From Brevundimonas pishanensis (GTDB lineage: Bacteria; Pseudomonadota; Alphaproteobacteria; Caulobacterales; Caulobacteraceae), in NCBI RefSeq assembly GCF_022750635.1, contig NZ_JAJKBG010000001.1, positions 124,001 to 188,000 of the forward strand: a stretch of DNA of 64,000 bases. Direction: 5' to 3'. Within the stretch, counting starts at the first letter, position 1, and each line of letters opens with the position of its first letter. The notes below the pieces were generated by a model. It was not told the DNA's origin and ran no database searches. It worked only from the letters and a program-made list of their open reading frames with translations. Position numbers and translations under genes: made by a program. Below, piece by piece: positions 35,019 through 44,474 of the stretch.

Positions 35019-37307
35019 CTAGACCGCGAGGTTCAGCTTGCGAGCAAGCGTCTCCAGTTCGCCGCGCACACTGCTGGCCGAGGATGCGAGCAGCGGCTCG
35101 ATTCCGCGACGCGCGGCCTTGAGGTCCGCCGACAGGATCATGCGCTTTACGGGGCCCACACCGCTCGCAGGAGCCGAAAGGCGGTTGAAGCCTAGCGCGA
35201 TCAGGGCAAATGCCTCCAGCGGCTTGCCGGCCAGTTCGCCACAGATCGACACGGGGGTGTCGTGGTCCGAGCAGCGCTGGCGGATTTCGCGCAGCGCCCT
35301 CAGCGCCGGGGGCGACATCGGGTCATAGCGGTCGGCGACGCGCGGATTGGTCCGGTCTGCCGCGAACATGTACTGCATCAGGTCATTGGTGCCGATCGAC
35401 ACAAAGTCCGTCAGCGGCAGCAGGGCATCGAGGTGCCACAGCAGGCTTGGGCATTCGATCATCGCGCCCACGCGGATAGTGCGCGGCAGGTTGCGGCCAC
35501 GGCGGCGAGCCCATTCGATCTCGCGGTCGACCAGATCGCGCGCGCGGCGGAACTCTTCCACCGCTGCGATCATCGGGAACATGACGCGCAGTTCGCGTCC
35601 GGCCGCGGCCGCCAGAAGCGCCCGAAGTTGCATCCGCAGCAGGGCGGGACGGTCCAGACCCAGACGGATGGCGCGGCGGCCCAGAGCAGGGTTTTCCTCC
35701 CGATCGGGCTCCAGGTAGGGGAGGATTTTGTCGCCGCCGATATCCAGCGTGCGGAAAGTCACCTGACGTTCGCCCGCCGCATCCAGAACCAGCTTGTACA
35801 GGGCGGTCTGCGCGGTCAGGCGCGGCAGTTCGTCGGCCACCATGAACTGGAACTCGGTCCGGAACAGGCCGATGCCCTCGGCACCCGTCATGTCGAGGTT
35901 TTCCAGGTCAACCGCCAGACCGGCATTGGTCAGTAGGGTGATACGGGTGCCGTCCATAGTGATGGCAGGGGTGTCGCGAAGCTGATCGAACTCGGCGCGG
36001 CGCTGTTCGCGCACTCCCATCCGGCTCTGCACAGCCGTCAGCATATCAGGGCGCGGACGCAGGTAGGCTTCGCCCGTTTCGCCATCGACGATCAGTGGAT
36101 CGCCTTCGGACAGTCGGTCACGCAGGCCCGACAGGCGCCCTACGCAAGGGATCTGCAGGGCGCGCGCCACAATAGCGGCGTGTCCGGCAGGCGAACCCTC
36201 TTCCAGCAACAGGCCTTTCAGCTTGCTGCGCGGATATTCCAGCAGATCGGCAGGGCCGAGGTTACGCGCCACCAGAATGGCGTCGTCGGGCAGCTGGCGG
36301 TCATGCGGATCGTCGCCCATCAGGACGCGTAGCAGGCGGTTCGCCAAGTCTTCGAAATCGTGGAGACGCTCGCGGATGTAAGGGTCGCGGGCGCTGGCGA
36401 AACGGGCGCGGTGCTCGTTGCGGACACGGTCCACAGCCGCTTCGGCGGTCAGACCCGAACGCACGGCTTCTTCGAGCGAGCGGTTCCAGCCGCGGTCATC
36501 CGCGAACATTCGATAGGTTTCCAGCACCTCATAGGGGGTGCCGTTCAGCTTGCCCTGCCCGCCTTCCAGCAGAAGGTCGATGCCCGATTTGAGGTCGGCC
36601 AAGCCTTTACGCAGGCGCTGTTCCTCAATGACCGGATCATCGGCAAGCAGCTTGTCCGGCGGGACGGGTGCTTCGTGCAGGACGGCGCGGCCCACCGCGA
36701 GGCCTTCGGCGAACTTTTGGCCGGACAGTCTCTCGGGGCGGTGAGGAGCCAGTTCGACGTCGCGCAGTTCGGCTTCGGCCAGAAGGCCGCCGGATGCCAC
36801 CGTTTCCGACAGCACCATGGCGATGTTCTGGATGTCCTCCAGTTCGTCCTCGTCATAGACGCGGGCGGCGCGGTTCTGGACGACCAGAACCCCGATGGCG
36901 CGACCACCGCGAAGCAGCGGAGCGCCGAGGAAGGCATTGAACGGGTCTTCGCCAGTTTCCGGACGATAGGAGAAGCTGGGATGTTCGGGGGCGTTTGACA
37001 GACTGACCGGCTGGGCCAGTCGGGCAACCTCGCCCACCAGACCTTCGCCGGGGCGAAGGCGGGTGTTGTGGACGGCCTCTGGGTTCAGACCCTCGGTCGC
37101 GAACAGTTCAAGCTCGCCGGAGGCCCGACGCAGATAGATGGAGCAAACCTCGGCGACCATGGAGCGGGCAATAATGCCCACCACCAGATCGAGGCGCTGC
37201 TGAGCACTGGCAACCGCAGCGCCGCCTGTACCACCGGCCAGAGCCTCGCGGATCTGGCGCAGGAGGTTGCGAGGCCCCCTTGTCGTCAATCCGCCGCTCT
37301 TGGCCAT
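35019..37307 (-). CDS. ptsP: PTS-Ntr enzyme I (phosphoenolpyruvate-protein phosphotransferase)
   Basis: First phosphocarrier of the nitrogen PTS. The 762 residues comprise a GAF domain (about 20-165), then the EI N-terminal domain with the phospho-His in EEGSPAGHAAIVARALQIP. The PEP-binding C-domain has GIGLFRTEFQF, MFPMI and SICGELAGKP, the last with the active-site Cys. I chose ATG 37307, with GGAG 5 nt upstream, over GTG 37313. It follows lysC, a common alphaproteobacterial order. Confidence 0.93.
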   Translation of the reverse strand: MAKSGGLTTRGPRNLLRQIREALAGGTGGAAVASAQQRLDLVVGIIARSMVAEVCSIYLRRASGELELFATEGLNPEAVHNTRLRPGEGLVGEVARLAQPVSLSNAPEHPSFSYRPETGEDPFNAFLGAPLLRGGRAIGVLVVQNRAARVYDEDELEDIQNIAMVLSETVASGGLLAEAELRDVELAPHRPERLSGQKFAEGLAVGRAVLHEAPVPPDKLLADDPVIEEQRLRKGLADLKSGIDLLLEGGQGKLNGTPYEVLETYRMFADDRGWNRSLEEAVRSGLTAEAAVDRVRNEHRARFASARDPYIRERLHDFEDLANRLLRVLMGDDPHDRQLPDDAILVARNLGPADLLEYPRSKLKGLLLEEGSPAGHAAIVARALQIPCVGRLSGLRDRLSEGDPLIVDGETGEAYLRPRPDMLTAVQSRMGVREQRRAEFDQLRDTPAITMDGTRITLLTNAGLAVDLENLDMTGAEGIGLFRTEFQFMVADELPRLTAQTALYKLVLDAAGERQVTFRTLDIGGDKILPYLEPDREENPALGRRAIRLGLDRPALLRMQLRALLAAAAGRELRVMFPMIAAVEEFRRARDLVDREIEWARRRGRNLPRTIRVGAMIECPSLLWHLDALLPLTDFVSIGTNDLMQYMFAADRTNPRVADRYDPMSPPALRALREIRQRCSDHDTPVSICGELAGKPLEAFALIALGFNRLSAPASGVGPVKRMILSADLKAARRGIEPLLASSASSVRGELETLARKLNLAV

Positions 37308-37367
37308 GGCCACTCCTATCGCTCCCCGAACGCCATGATGTCACATGGGTAGGGTGTTTGTCTCTGC

Positions 37368-38666
37368 CTAGAGGCTCTCCAGCCCATATGCGGTATGAAG
37401 GGCGCGCACGGCCAGTTCAGCGTAGGCCGATTCAATGAGAACGCTGATCTTGATTTCCGAGGTCGAGATGGCCTGGAATTTGATGCCCTTGTCCGCAAGC
37501 GCGCGGAACATGGTCTGGGCCACACCGGCGTGCGAGCGCATGCCCACGCCGATCACCGACACCTTGGCCACATCGTCATCGACGCGGATTTCCTCAAAGC
37601 CGATTTCCGACTTGAGCGAGGTCATCAGTTCGGCTGCGCGGGCGGCATCGCGCCGGCCCGTGGTGAAGGTCAGGTTGACTGCGCCTTCGGTGCGGGCCTG
37701 CGACTGGACGATCATGTCGACGTTCACGCTGGCCTCGGCCAGACGGGTGAAGACGTCGGCCGGAGCGTCGGTGCGGTCCGAAAGACCCAGAAGCGTGATC
37801 CGGGCTTCGTCCCGGCTCATGGTCACGCCGGAAACGATGCGCTTTTCCACGATTTCATCCTCGTCACAAATCAGTGTGCCGGCATCTTCCGGCAGAATTC
37901 CGTTTTCGTCAGGTTCGATAAAGCTGGAGAGCACGCGCACAGGAACCTGATTGTGCATGGCCATTTCGACCGAGCGCGTCTGGAGAACCTTGGCCCCCAG
38001 CGACGCCATTTCCAGCATTTCTTCGTAGGACACCTTGGCCAGACGGCGCGCGCGGCTCTCGACACGCGGGTCGGTCGTATAGACGCCGTCCACATCGGTG
38101 TAGATGTCGCACGGGCAGTTCAGCGCGGCTGCCACCGCCACCGCAGAGGTGTCCGAGCCGCCGCGGCCCAGCGTGGTGATACGGCCATCGCGGGTCACAC
38201 CCTGGAAGCCAGGAATGATGGCGATGTCGCCGGCATCCATGCTGGCGGCGAGGGCTTCGCTCGGGATTTCCTCGATGCGGGCGCGGGCATGGGCATCATC
38301 GGTGATGATCGGGATTTGCCATCCCATCCAGCTGCGCGCCTTGTGGCCCATATTGCGCAGCGTCAGAGCCAGCAGACCGGCAGTGACCTGTTCGCCCGAG
38401 GCGACGACAACATCATACTCGTCGTCCGACATTTGTCCTGCCGGATACAGTCCCGCGGCAGGCGCGCCTGCGCCATCCGTCCATGCGACCAGTTCATTGG
38501 TTTTACCGGCCATGGCGGACACCACCACAGCAACCTTTTTACCCTTCGCGGCCTCTGCCGCGACAATACGCGCGGCGCGGCGAATTCGCTCCAGATCGGC
38601 CATCGAAGTTCCACCGAACTTCATGACCAGACGGCTATAGTCCGTCTCTGGGATAGCCCCCGTCAT
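37368..38666 (-). CDS. lysC: Aspartate kinase
   Basis: Commits aspartate to lysine, threonine and methionine synthesis. The 432 residues carry the kinase motif [31 protein letters not shown], and two C-terminal ACT domains (about 275-430) for feedback by lysine/threonine. An ATG at 38666 is used; TTG 38678 would add four residues. It may be made with an internal beta-subunit start, as in other class II aspartokinases, but I could not locate one with confidence. Confidence 0.94.
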   Translation of the reverse strand: MTGAIPETDYSRLVMKFGGTSMADLERIRRAARIVAAEAAKGKKVAVVVSAMAGKTNELVAWTDGAGAPAAGLYPAGQMSDDEYDVVVASGEQVTAGLLALTLRNMGHKARSWMGWQIPIITDDAHARARIEEIPSEALAASMDAGDIAIIPGFQGVTRDGRITTLGRGGSDTSAVAVAAALNCPCDIYTDVDGVYTTDPRVESRARRLAKVSYEEMLEMASLGAKVLQTRSVEMAMHNQVPVRVLSSFIEPDENGILPEDAGTLICDEDEIVEKRIVSGVTMSRDEARITLLGLSDRTDAPADVFTRLAEASVNVDMIVQSQARTEGAVNLTFTTGRRDAARAAELMTSLKSEIGFEEIRVDDDVAKVSVIGVGMRSHAGVAQTMFRALADKGIKFQAISTSEIKISVLIESAYAELAVRALHTAYGLESL

Positions 38667-38747
38667 ACCGGTATCCAATTCTCATGCCCCGTAATCGGGG
38701 TCGTGTTGCACTTGCGTCGGGAAGAAAGGCAGTCCATCCCTTGGCTC

Positions 38748-39575
38748 ATGTCCGCTTCTAACGACACCGGCGCCAAGCGCAAACCCCAAACCACGCAGGG
38801 TTTTACCGAAAACACGCAGGCCTCCGCGATAGAACGTGCCGAGGGGCCCAGTATCGACCCCGCCGATGTGGCACGTTTTTCCGCTCAGGCGGCAGAATGG
38901 TGGGACGCCAAGGGGCCTTTTGCGCCGCTTCACCGCTTTAATCCGGCGCGCCTTAAATTCGTGCGTGACCGCGTGGCGGACCATTACGGGCTGAACCCGA
39001 ACACCCGCGCGCCCTTCGCCGGCATGACCCTGATCGATATCGGTTGCGGTGGTGGCCTGCTGGCCGAGCCGATGCGCCGCATGGGCTTTGACGTGACGGC
39101 GCTGGATGCATCGAGCGAGAATATCGGCACGGCTCGCGCCCACGCCGATCAAGTTGGATTGGACATCAACTATCGCGCCGCGACCGTCGAGCAGATCGTC
39201 GCCGAGGGTGCCGGACCGTTCGATGTCGTGCTGACGATGGAAGTGATTGAGCACGTCGCCGATCCGGGCGAGTTCATCCGTACCTGCTCGAAACTGGTCA
39301 AACCGGGCGGCATCCTGATTGTTGCTACCCTGAACCGGACGTTGAAGAGTTTGCTGCTGGGCAAGTTCGCGGCGGAGTACGTCCTGCGCTGGGTTCCGGC
39401 TGGAACTCACGACTGGCGCCAGTTCCTCGAGCCCGACGAAATCCGCGACATGCTCAAGTCCGAGCCTCTGACAGTCACCGGACCGTTCGGACTGGAATAC
39501 AACCCTCTGACCGACAAGTGGAAAGAGGGCGACGCCGGCATCAACTATATGATGGTGGCGGTCAGGGAGGGGTAA
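38748..39575 (+). CDS. ubiG: Ubiquinone biosynthesis O-methyltransferase
   Basis: SAM-dependent O-methyltransferase acting at two steps of ubiquinone synthesis. The 275 residues from ATG 38748 include the SAM-binding [20 protein letters not shown] and the UbiG blocks [31 protein letters not shown] and [20 protein letters not shown]. About 35 residues at the N-terminus are extra. The open frame reaches far upstream antisense to lysC, which is a GC-bias artefact. Confidence 0.93.
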   Translation: MSASNDTGAKRKPQTTQGFTENTQASAIERAEGPSIDPADVARFSAQAAEWWDAKGPFAPLHRFNPARLKFVRDRVADHYGLNPNTRAPFAGMTLIDIGCGGGLLAEPMRRMGFDVTALDASSENIGTARAHADQVGLDINYRAATVEQIVAEGAGPFDVVLTMEVIEHVADPGEFIRTCSKLVKPGGILIVATLNRTLKSLLLGKFAAEYVLRWVPAGTHDWRQFLEPDEIRDMLKSEPLTVTGPFGLEYNPLTDKWKEGDAGINYMMVAVREG

Positions 39576-39594
39576 TCCCCTCCCCGTCATGCCA

Positions 39595-40164
39595 TTAGTG
39601 CTTGGTTTCGCGCAGCAGCGACAGGTCGTACCCCAGTTCGCGGGCGCGGTTGTAGAGCATCTGGCGCTGTTCCGTCGTGACATTGGCCTGGCGGCTCAGG
39701 ATCCAGAGGTTGCGGCCCGACGGCTCGCCCACAATCGACCAGCTATAGTCGTCTGCGTGGTCCAGAACCCAGTAATCGCCAACGTAGAACGGGCCGAAGA
39801 ACGATAGCTTCAGCTTGGTGTTGTTGCTGCCTTCGACAACCTTACCCTTGGCAGTCGCCTCGCGATATTCGCCATCAACGGAGTCCTGACGGCAGGCGTT
39901 GGTGACACCAATCTGGCCATCTTCCAGCAGGCGATATTCGGCCGTCACAGCTTCACAGCCTTTCTGATAGCCGAATTCGTAGCGGGCCAGCTCGTACCAC
40001 TTGCCGAGATAGCGATCGAGATCGACGGCCTTAGCCGGCTCCGGAACGTTGGCGTTACCGGACGGGCCTTGGCGGGCGATGGTGGCGCAGGCCCCCAGAG
40101 CCAGAACTCCGGCAAGGGCAGCACCAACGAGAAGAAGTTTGGGGAGGGGGGATTTGTTTTGCAT
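39595..40164 (-). CDS. Lipocalin family lipoprotein (Blc-like)
   Basis: A 189-residue outer-membrane lipocalin from ATG 40164. The lipobox ends ALGAC, followed by the lipocalin GXW motif in DRYLGKWYELARYEFGYQKG. WILSRQANVTTEQ near the C-terminus is typical of bacterial Blc. In E. coli blc is under the stationary-phase sigma factor; here a near-consensus EcfG site (GGAAC, 17 nt, AGTT) ends 8 bp before the ATG. It probably binds fatty acids or lysophospholipids, by family. Confidence 0.88.
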   Translation of the reverse strand: MQNKSPLPKLLLVGAALAGVLALGACATIARQGPSGNANVPEPAKAVDLDRYLGKWYELARYEFGYQKGCEAVTAEYRLLEDGQIGVTNACRQDSVDGEYREATAKGKVVEGSNNTKLKLSFFGPFYVGDYWVLDHADDYSWSIVGEPSGRNLWILSRQANVTTEQRQMLYNRARELGYDLSLLRETKH

Positions 40165-40172
40165 GCAGTCCA

Positions 40173-40198
40173 AACTTCGCAAAGCTGGACAATGTTCC
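40173..40198 (-). promoter_or_regulatory. Near-consensus EcfG promoter of the lipocalin gene
   Basis: Minus strand GGAAC, 17 nt, AGTT (one mismatch from CGTT). Initiation would fall within a few bases of ATG 40164, so the mRNA would be almost leaderless. Confidence 0.35.
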
Positions 40199-40199
40199 C

Positions 40200-40724
40200 T
40201 TATGCCAGCTCGCGTTCCATATACCGGGCATCATCGCCATAGCTGGCCAGCTTGGCCGCCATGCCTTCGGGGTTCATGACGCGAAAACCGTTCCGCTCCC
40301 AAAAGCCGGATGCGTTGTTTACGGCGACCAAGGACAAACGGTTGTATCCCGCGGCAAGAGATTGTTCTGCCAGTGCCTCTACGACCGGGCGGGTATATCC
40401 CCCGCCGCGCAGGTCGGGATGGATTGCCAGATCGTGCAGGTAAATCCCATCAGCCTGATCCGGCAGCGCCTCGATCTGCGTGTTGAGGGCGGGCGCGGCA
40501 TAGCGTTGCCACGGATAGGCAACGAGATATCCAACCACCTTTCCGTCATCACCTGCCAAGGCGAAACATCCCGACGGATTGAGCGCCAAACGGTTGGCAA
40601 AACAGGCAAGGTCCTCGGGGTGATCGGGGAATGACAATTGGGCCACCTCGACCACGCCGTCCAGATCGGCCTCGGTCATGGCCCGCCAGATCGGTTGGGT
40701 GGAGGTATCGTGCGGGACGGACAT
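40200..40724 (-). CDS. GNAT-family N-acetyltransferase
   Basis: A 174-residue acetyl-CoA-dependent acetyltransferase. The acetyl-CoA loop is seen as IHPDLRGGGYTRPVVEALAE, with the later VNNASGFWERNGFRV typical of the fold. ATG 40724 was chosen because the frame upstream to 40883 is not family-like. The substrate is unknown. The 227 bp between this start and the DUF1178 gene show no supported feature. Confidence 0.85.
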   Translation of the reverse strand: MSVPHDTSTQPIWRAMTEADLDGVVEVAQLSFPDHPEDLACFANRLALNPSGCFALAGDDGKVVGYLVAYPWQRYAAPALNTQIEALPDQADGIYLHDLAIHPDLRGGGYTRPVVEALAEQSLAAGYNRLSLVAVNNASGFWERNGFRVMNPEGMAAKLASYGDDARYMERELA

Positions 40725-40951
40725 GAAGAGGCTCCTGAAACAATAGCTGAACGCTCTATAGCGGCAAAAGATCGAAGGTGGGTTGGCCGCGCCAAAAACG
40801 CCAGCAGCGTTGCCGTAAGGGCGATCACCTGACACTGCGTCGCCTACCTGCAGACGAGGTCGAGCAGGGCCCGAGTATTCCAAGGCAGCCCCCGCAACGT
40901 GGCTGAACTGGCCGCTTGCAGCGCCTCGTTTTCACCGATTTTCTGACGCTG

Positions 40952-41386
40952 TCAGTTGGCCTTTGACGGGTCCGGCACGTCGGGCAACGGCATGCAGGGC
41001 ACGCCGTCGTCCTTCAGCTTTTTGATGTCGTTAGGAGTGGCCTCGCCATAGATTTCGCGCTGCTCGCTGCGGCCTTCGTGGATGTCGCGGGCCTCGCGGG
41101 CGAAGGCATCGCCGACGTATTCGAAGTTTTCCTCGACGTGGCTGCGGACCTCGCGGGCGGCCTGCATCATCATGGTCTGCATAGCCTTCAGCGCATCGGG
41201 CTTGAGGCCGTCGCTCTTTTTGGTGCCGGTGACGGCGGGGGCCATGATCTGCTTGCGCACCTGACGCGAGGCGCAGAACGGGCATTCGACAAGGCCGCGG
41301 GCGGACTGGTCGTCATAGTCGGAAGACGAGGCGAACCACGCCTCGAAGCCGTGGTCCTGATCACAAACAAGCGCGTAGCGGATCAT
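40952..41386 (-). CDS. DUF1178 protein
   Basis: A 144-residue alphaproteobacterial protein of unknown function. The N-terminus MIRYALVCDQDHGFEAWF and the pair CDQDH...CPFCAS suggest a small zinc-binding module. The ATG overlaps the nitrilase stop by 4 bp (ATGA), so it is the last gene of grxC-nit-DUF1178. Confidence 0.88.
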   Translation of the reverse strand: MIRYALVCDQDHGFEAWFASSSDYDDQSARGLVECPFCASRQVRKQIMAPAVTGTKKSDGLKPDALKAMQTMMMQAAREVRSHVEENFEYVGDAFAREARDIHEGRSEQREIYGEATPNDIKKLKDDGVPCMPLPDVPDPSKAN

Positions 41387-42222
41387 TGGGGCGAGACAAA
41401 TGAACGGTCGTGCGTCAGCGCCGGAATGGCCTTGCGGGCGCGGTCCACCGCTGACAGGTCTAGCGTGGCGTGAAGCACTGCGGGGCGGTCATGGTCAAGA
41501 CGGGCAACGACCTCGCCCCACGGATCGATGACGAGGGAATGGCCCCAGGTCTTGCGGCCATCCTCGTGCTCTCCGCCCTGTGCGGGGGCCAGAACGAAGC
41601 TGCCAGTTTCAATGGCGCGGGCGCGCAGGAGGACTTCCCAATGCGACTCGCCCGTCGGGCGGGTGAAGGCGGCGGGAACGGTGATGATCTTGGCCCCGCC
41701 GTGCGCCAGTGCGCGGTGCAGATAGGCGAAGCGCACGTCGTAACAGATGGTCAGACCCAGCCCACCCCAAGGGGTATCGGCGACAACAGCTTCGGCACCG
41801 GGGCGGATTACAGCGCTTTCGCGCCACCGCTCGCCGGTGTCCAGATCGACGTCAAAGACGTGCATCTTGTCGTAGCGGGCGGTGATGTTGCCGTTCGGGT
41901 CGATCAGCAGGCTGCGATTGGCGGCGCGGTCATCATCGTCTGCGCCCGAGCGGACAATGACCGAACCGATCAGGATCCAGACCTTAAGCTCTTCGGCCAG
42001 TTTTTGCAGGCCCGCAACGGCGACGTCAGAGCCTTCATCCGTCAGGGCTTCCTCGCGCAGGCCCTTCCTCTGTTCAAGGAAGTTGGTGCCTTCGGGCGTG
42101 AGGATCAGTTCGGCCCCTTTCAGGGCCGCCTGACGGATCATGGGCGTAATGTGTTCCAGCCCCTTGGCCGCCGTCGCAGGCGTGGTCGTCTGGATCAGAG
42201 CCACTTGGAGGCTGGAACTCAT
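41383..42222 (-). CDS. Carbon-nitrogen hydrolase (Nit/omega-amidase-like)
   Basis: A 279-residue nitrilase-superfamily enzyme with the catalytic triad visible: Glu in LILTPEGTNFL, Lys in ITARYDKMHVFDVDL, and Cys in GLTICYDVRFAYLHRALA. The closest functional group is Nit1/Nit2 (deaminated glutathione amidase or omega-amidase), which I infer from length and motif spacing. It lies 15 bp downstream of grxC. Confidence 0.88.
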   Translation of the reverse strand: MSSSLQVALIQTTTPATAAKGLEHITPMIRQAALKGAELILTPEGTNFLEQRKGLREEALTDEGSDVAVAGLQKLAEELKVWILIGSVIVRSGADDDDRAANRSLLIDPNGNITARYDKMHVFDVDLDTGERWRESAVIRPGAEAVVADTPWGGLGLTICYDVRFAYLHRALAHGGAKIITVPAAFTRPTGESHWEVLLRARAIETGSFVLAPAQGGEHEDGRKTWGHSLVIDPWGEVVARLDHDRPAVLHATLDLSAVDRARKAIPALTHDRSFVSPQ

Positions 42223-42237
42223 TTTGCGGCCCTTAAA

Positions 42238-42495
42238 TCAGGCAGCCAGCAGCGGGTCGAGACCGCCCTTGGCGTCCAGAGCGTGGATGTCGTCGCAGCC
42301 GCCGATGTGCTGGTCGTTGATGAAGATTTGCGGGAAGGTGGCAGCGCCGTTCGAGCGCGCGACCATCTCGGCCTTCTTCTCCGGGTCGTTCGAGGCAACG
42401 ATCTCGGTATAGGCAGCGCCCTTGCGATCCAGCAGCGACTTGGCGCGGATGCAATAGGGGCAACCCGGCTTGGTATAGATAACGACTTCAGCCAC
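42238..42495 (-). CDS. grxC: Glutaredoxin 3
   Basis: An 85-residue class I glutaredoxin with redox motif CPYC at about residues 11-14, the cis-Pro in ATFPQIFI, and IGGCDDIHAL binding glutathione. The start is GTG 42495. It sits between comF and the nitrilase gene, all on one strand. Confidence 0.92.
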   Translation of the reverse strand: MAEVVIYTKPGCPYCIRAKSLLDRKGAAYTEIVASNDPEKKAEMVARSNGAATFPQIFINDQHIGGCDDIHALDAKGGLDPLLAA

Positions 42496-42559
42496 AGGTT
42501 TACTCCGTGCAGATAGGGGATGGGGACCGGAAGAACGTCCGGATCACCGGTTTGGTTGT

Positions 42560-43351
42560 CTATTTAGGGACTTCGCGCGCCCCATGCACCCCCGCAATAA
42601 CGGCCAAATCCACAGCCAAGGCTCCGGCGTCCAGAAGAGCGCGGGCGCAGACATCTGCTGTGGCCCCGGTCGTCAGCACATCATCGAGCAGAAGAACGCG
42701 CTTTCCGACTACGCGTGACGCCTGTCGCGGGCTGACGCTGAAAGCGCCTTTGACGTTGAGGCGGCGTCCGCGAAGCGAGCGTCCTCCTTGTGTCGCCGTG
42801 ACACGGGTGCGCTTCAGGGTATCGGGCAGATAGACCAAGCCCCTTTGGCGCGCGAGCGGGCGGGCGATTTCGGCGCACTGGTTGAACCGGCGCCGAAGCA
42901 GCCGCAGCGGGTGAAGCGGCACAGGAATGATCACATCGCAGTCGCGGATCAGCGGATCAGCGGAACGACTGATCCAGCGGGCGAACAAAGCCGCGTGGGA
43001 TTGTTCGTCCCCGTGCTTCAGCCCGAGGATCAGGCCGCGAGAATGTTCGTCATAAAGGCAGGCCGCACGGGCTCTGGCAAAAATGTGCGGACGCTGCGTA
43101 CAGACCAGACACCTCTGGCCCGCCTCCAGTTCGTATTCGAACGGCAGGCCGCAGCCGTCACAGACGGGGTCTTCCAAAAAGGTGATGCGACTGAAGGCTC
43201 CGGCGCTGAGACCCATGCCGGACACGCCTGCCACGCCGTCCAGACTGGCGGGCGGCAGCACCAGATCGACCAAAGATCGACCCGCATTGCGCAGCTTAAT
43301 CCCCCAAAGGCCTTTCCATTCGGCCCGCGAGCCGTCATTTACCCCCGACAT
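42560..43351 (-). CDS. ComF family protein
   Basis: A 263-residue phosphoribosyltransferase-fold protein. A zinc-ribbon-like CDGC...CLVC lies near residues 65-87, and the PRPP-loop VLLLDDVLTTGATADVC near 227. ComF homologues are linked to DNA uptake in competent species, but the biochemical role is unclear. ATG 43351 is preceded by GAGGGGG. The start overlaps the divergent methyltransferase ATG within CATG. The longer frame to 43765 is antisense to that gene. Confidence 0.87.
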   Translation of the reverse strand: MSGVNDGSRAEWKGLWGIKLRNAGRSLVDLVLPPASLDGVAGVSGMGLSAGAFSRITFLEDPVCDGCGLPFEYELEAGQRCLVCTQRPHIFARARAACLYDEHSRGLILGLKHGDEQSHAALFARWISRSADPLIRDCDVIIPVPLHPLRLLRRRFNQCAEIARPLARQRGLVYLPDTLKRTRVTATQGGRSLRGRRLNVKGAFSVSPRQASRVVGKRVLLLDDVLTTGATADVCARALLDAGALAVDLAVIAGVHGAREVPK

Positions 43352-44243
43352 GAGCGCCCCCTCTTCCGGTCCCCCGATTATTTTTGACGCCGCCCGACGT
43401 TCCCACCGTCTGGCGCGTGCGCAGAGCCTGTTCCCCAAGGCCGATTTCCTGCACCGCAGGGCCGCCGAAGATGCCGCCCATACGCTGTCGGCCATCCTGC
43501 GCGAGTTTGGGCGCGGCGTCGATCTGTCTCCGCATGGGGGCCTGTTGGCCGAAGCGCTGGAAGGCACGCCCGCGGAGGCCCGGATCGGCGCGATTGAAAC
43601 GGTGGGCAGCGTCGAGGAACGTGCCGCACCCGGCGCGCAGCCATTGGGTCTGGACGACCAGTCGGTTGATCTGGTGGTCAATCTGTTCGGCCTGCACTGG
43701 GCCAATGATTTGCCCGGCGCACTGGCGCAAATCCGGCGCGCTCTGCGTCCGGACGGCCTGTTCATCGGTAGCCTGTTCGGGGCCGCAACCCTGAAAGAAC
43801 TGCGTAGCGTCCTGACCGATGCCGAACTTGAGGTACGCGGCGGGGCGCAGGCGCGGGTTTCGCCCTTTGCGGATGGCTTTGACGGTGCAGCGCTGTTGCA
43901 GCGTGCAGGCTTTGCGCTTCCGGTATCGGACGTCGATCGCCTGACAGTGCGTTATCGCGATCCGTTCAGCCTGATGCGCGACCTTCGCGCAATGGGCGAG
44001 ACGAATGTTCTGGCGGGCGAGATCAAACCGCTGAACCGCGCCATTCTGGCCCGCGCGGCCGAGCTCTATGTCGAGCGATATGCCGAGGACGACGGCCGTA
44101 TTCCTGCGACGTTCGAGATGGTGCATCTGGCCGGATGGGCTCCGGACGACAGCCAGCAAAAACCGGCCAAGCGCGGCTCGGCCAAGATGCGGCTGGCCGA
44201 CGCGCTCAATGTTCGCGAAGTGACGGGTAAAGAAGGCGGTTAA
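43350..44243 (+). CDS. SAM-dependent methyltransferase (NDUFAF5/BioC-like)
   Basis: A 297-residue methyltransferase. It begins MSAPSSGPPIIFDAARRSHR, then AQSLFPKADFLHRRAAEDAA in the style of alphaproteobacterial relatives of the complex I assembly factor NDUFAF5. The class I core continues with LVVNLFGLHWANDLPGALAQ. Motif I is poorly kept, as often in this subfamily, so catalysis is not certain. It has no evident Shine-Dalgarno. Divergent from comF with overlapping start codons; its 3' end overlaps flp by 4 bp, convergent. Confidence 0.78.
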   Translation: MSAPSSGPPIIFDAARRSHRLARAQSLFPKADFLHRRAAEDAAHTLSAILREFGRGVDLSPHGGLLAEALEGTPAEARIGAIETVGSVEERAAPGAQPLGLDDQSVDLVVNLFGLHWANDLPGALAQIRRALRPDGLFIGSLFGAATLKELRSVLTDAELEVRGGAQARVSPFADGFDGAALLQRAGFALPVSDVDRLTVRYRDPFSLMRDLRAMGETNVLAGEIKPLNRAILARAAELYVERYAEDDGRIPATFEMVHLAGWAPDDSQQKPAKRGSAKMRLADALNVREVTGKEGG

Positions 44244-44449
44244 TCGCCTTCGCCACCCTCGCTGCCACCGCTACCGCTGAGGGCTGCGGTGACCTTTTCC
44301 ATCACATATTGCCACTTGGCCATAACGCCATCGCCGGTGGCCGCCAGTGCCGAGATGACGACCAGTGCGATCAGGCCGGCAATCAGGCCGTATTCGATCG
44401 CCGTCGCACCGCCTTCGTCGAGTGCGTAGTCCTTGATTGTCATCATCAT
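44240..44449 (-). CDS. Flp-family type IVb pilin
   Basis: A 69-residue pilin subunit with the class IVb start DEGGATAIEYGLIAGLIALV, where Gly is the prepilin peptidase site and the hydrophobic helix follows. The Gly/Ser/Glu tail is acidic. No cpa/tad genes are in the window, so it is a lone copy here. Start ATG 44449, with two further Met codons directly after. Confidence 0.85.
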   Translation of the reverse strand: MMMTIKDYALDEGGATAIEYGLIAGLIALVVISALAATGDGVMAKWQYVMEKVTAALSGSGGSEGGEGD

Positions 44450-44474
44450 TCTGCACCCCTCCGACAGTCGCCTG

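Noticed and set aside
37395..38747. Long N-terminal extension of the ubiG frame, antisense to lysC
   Set aside because: The UbiG family begins near ATG 38748; the upstream part is simply open because of GC bias.
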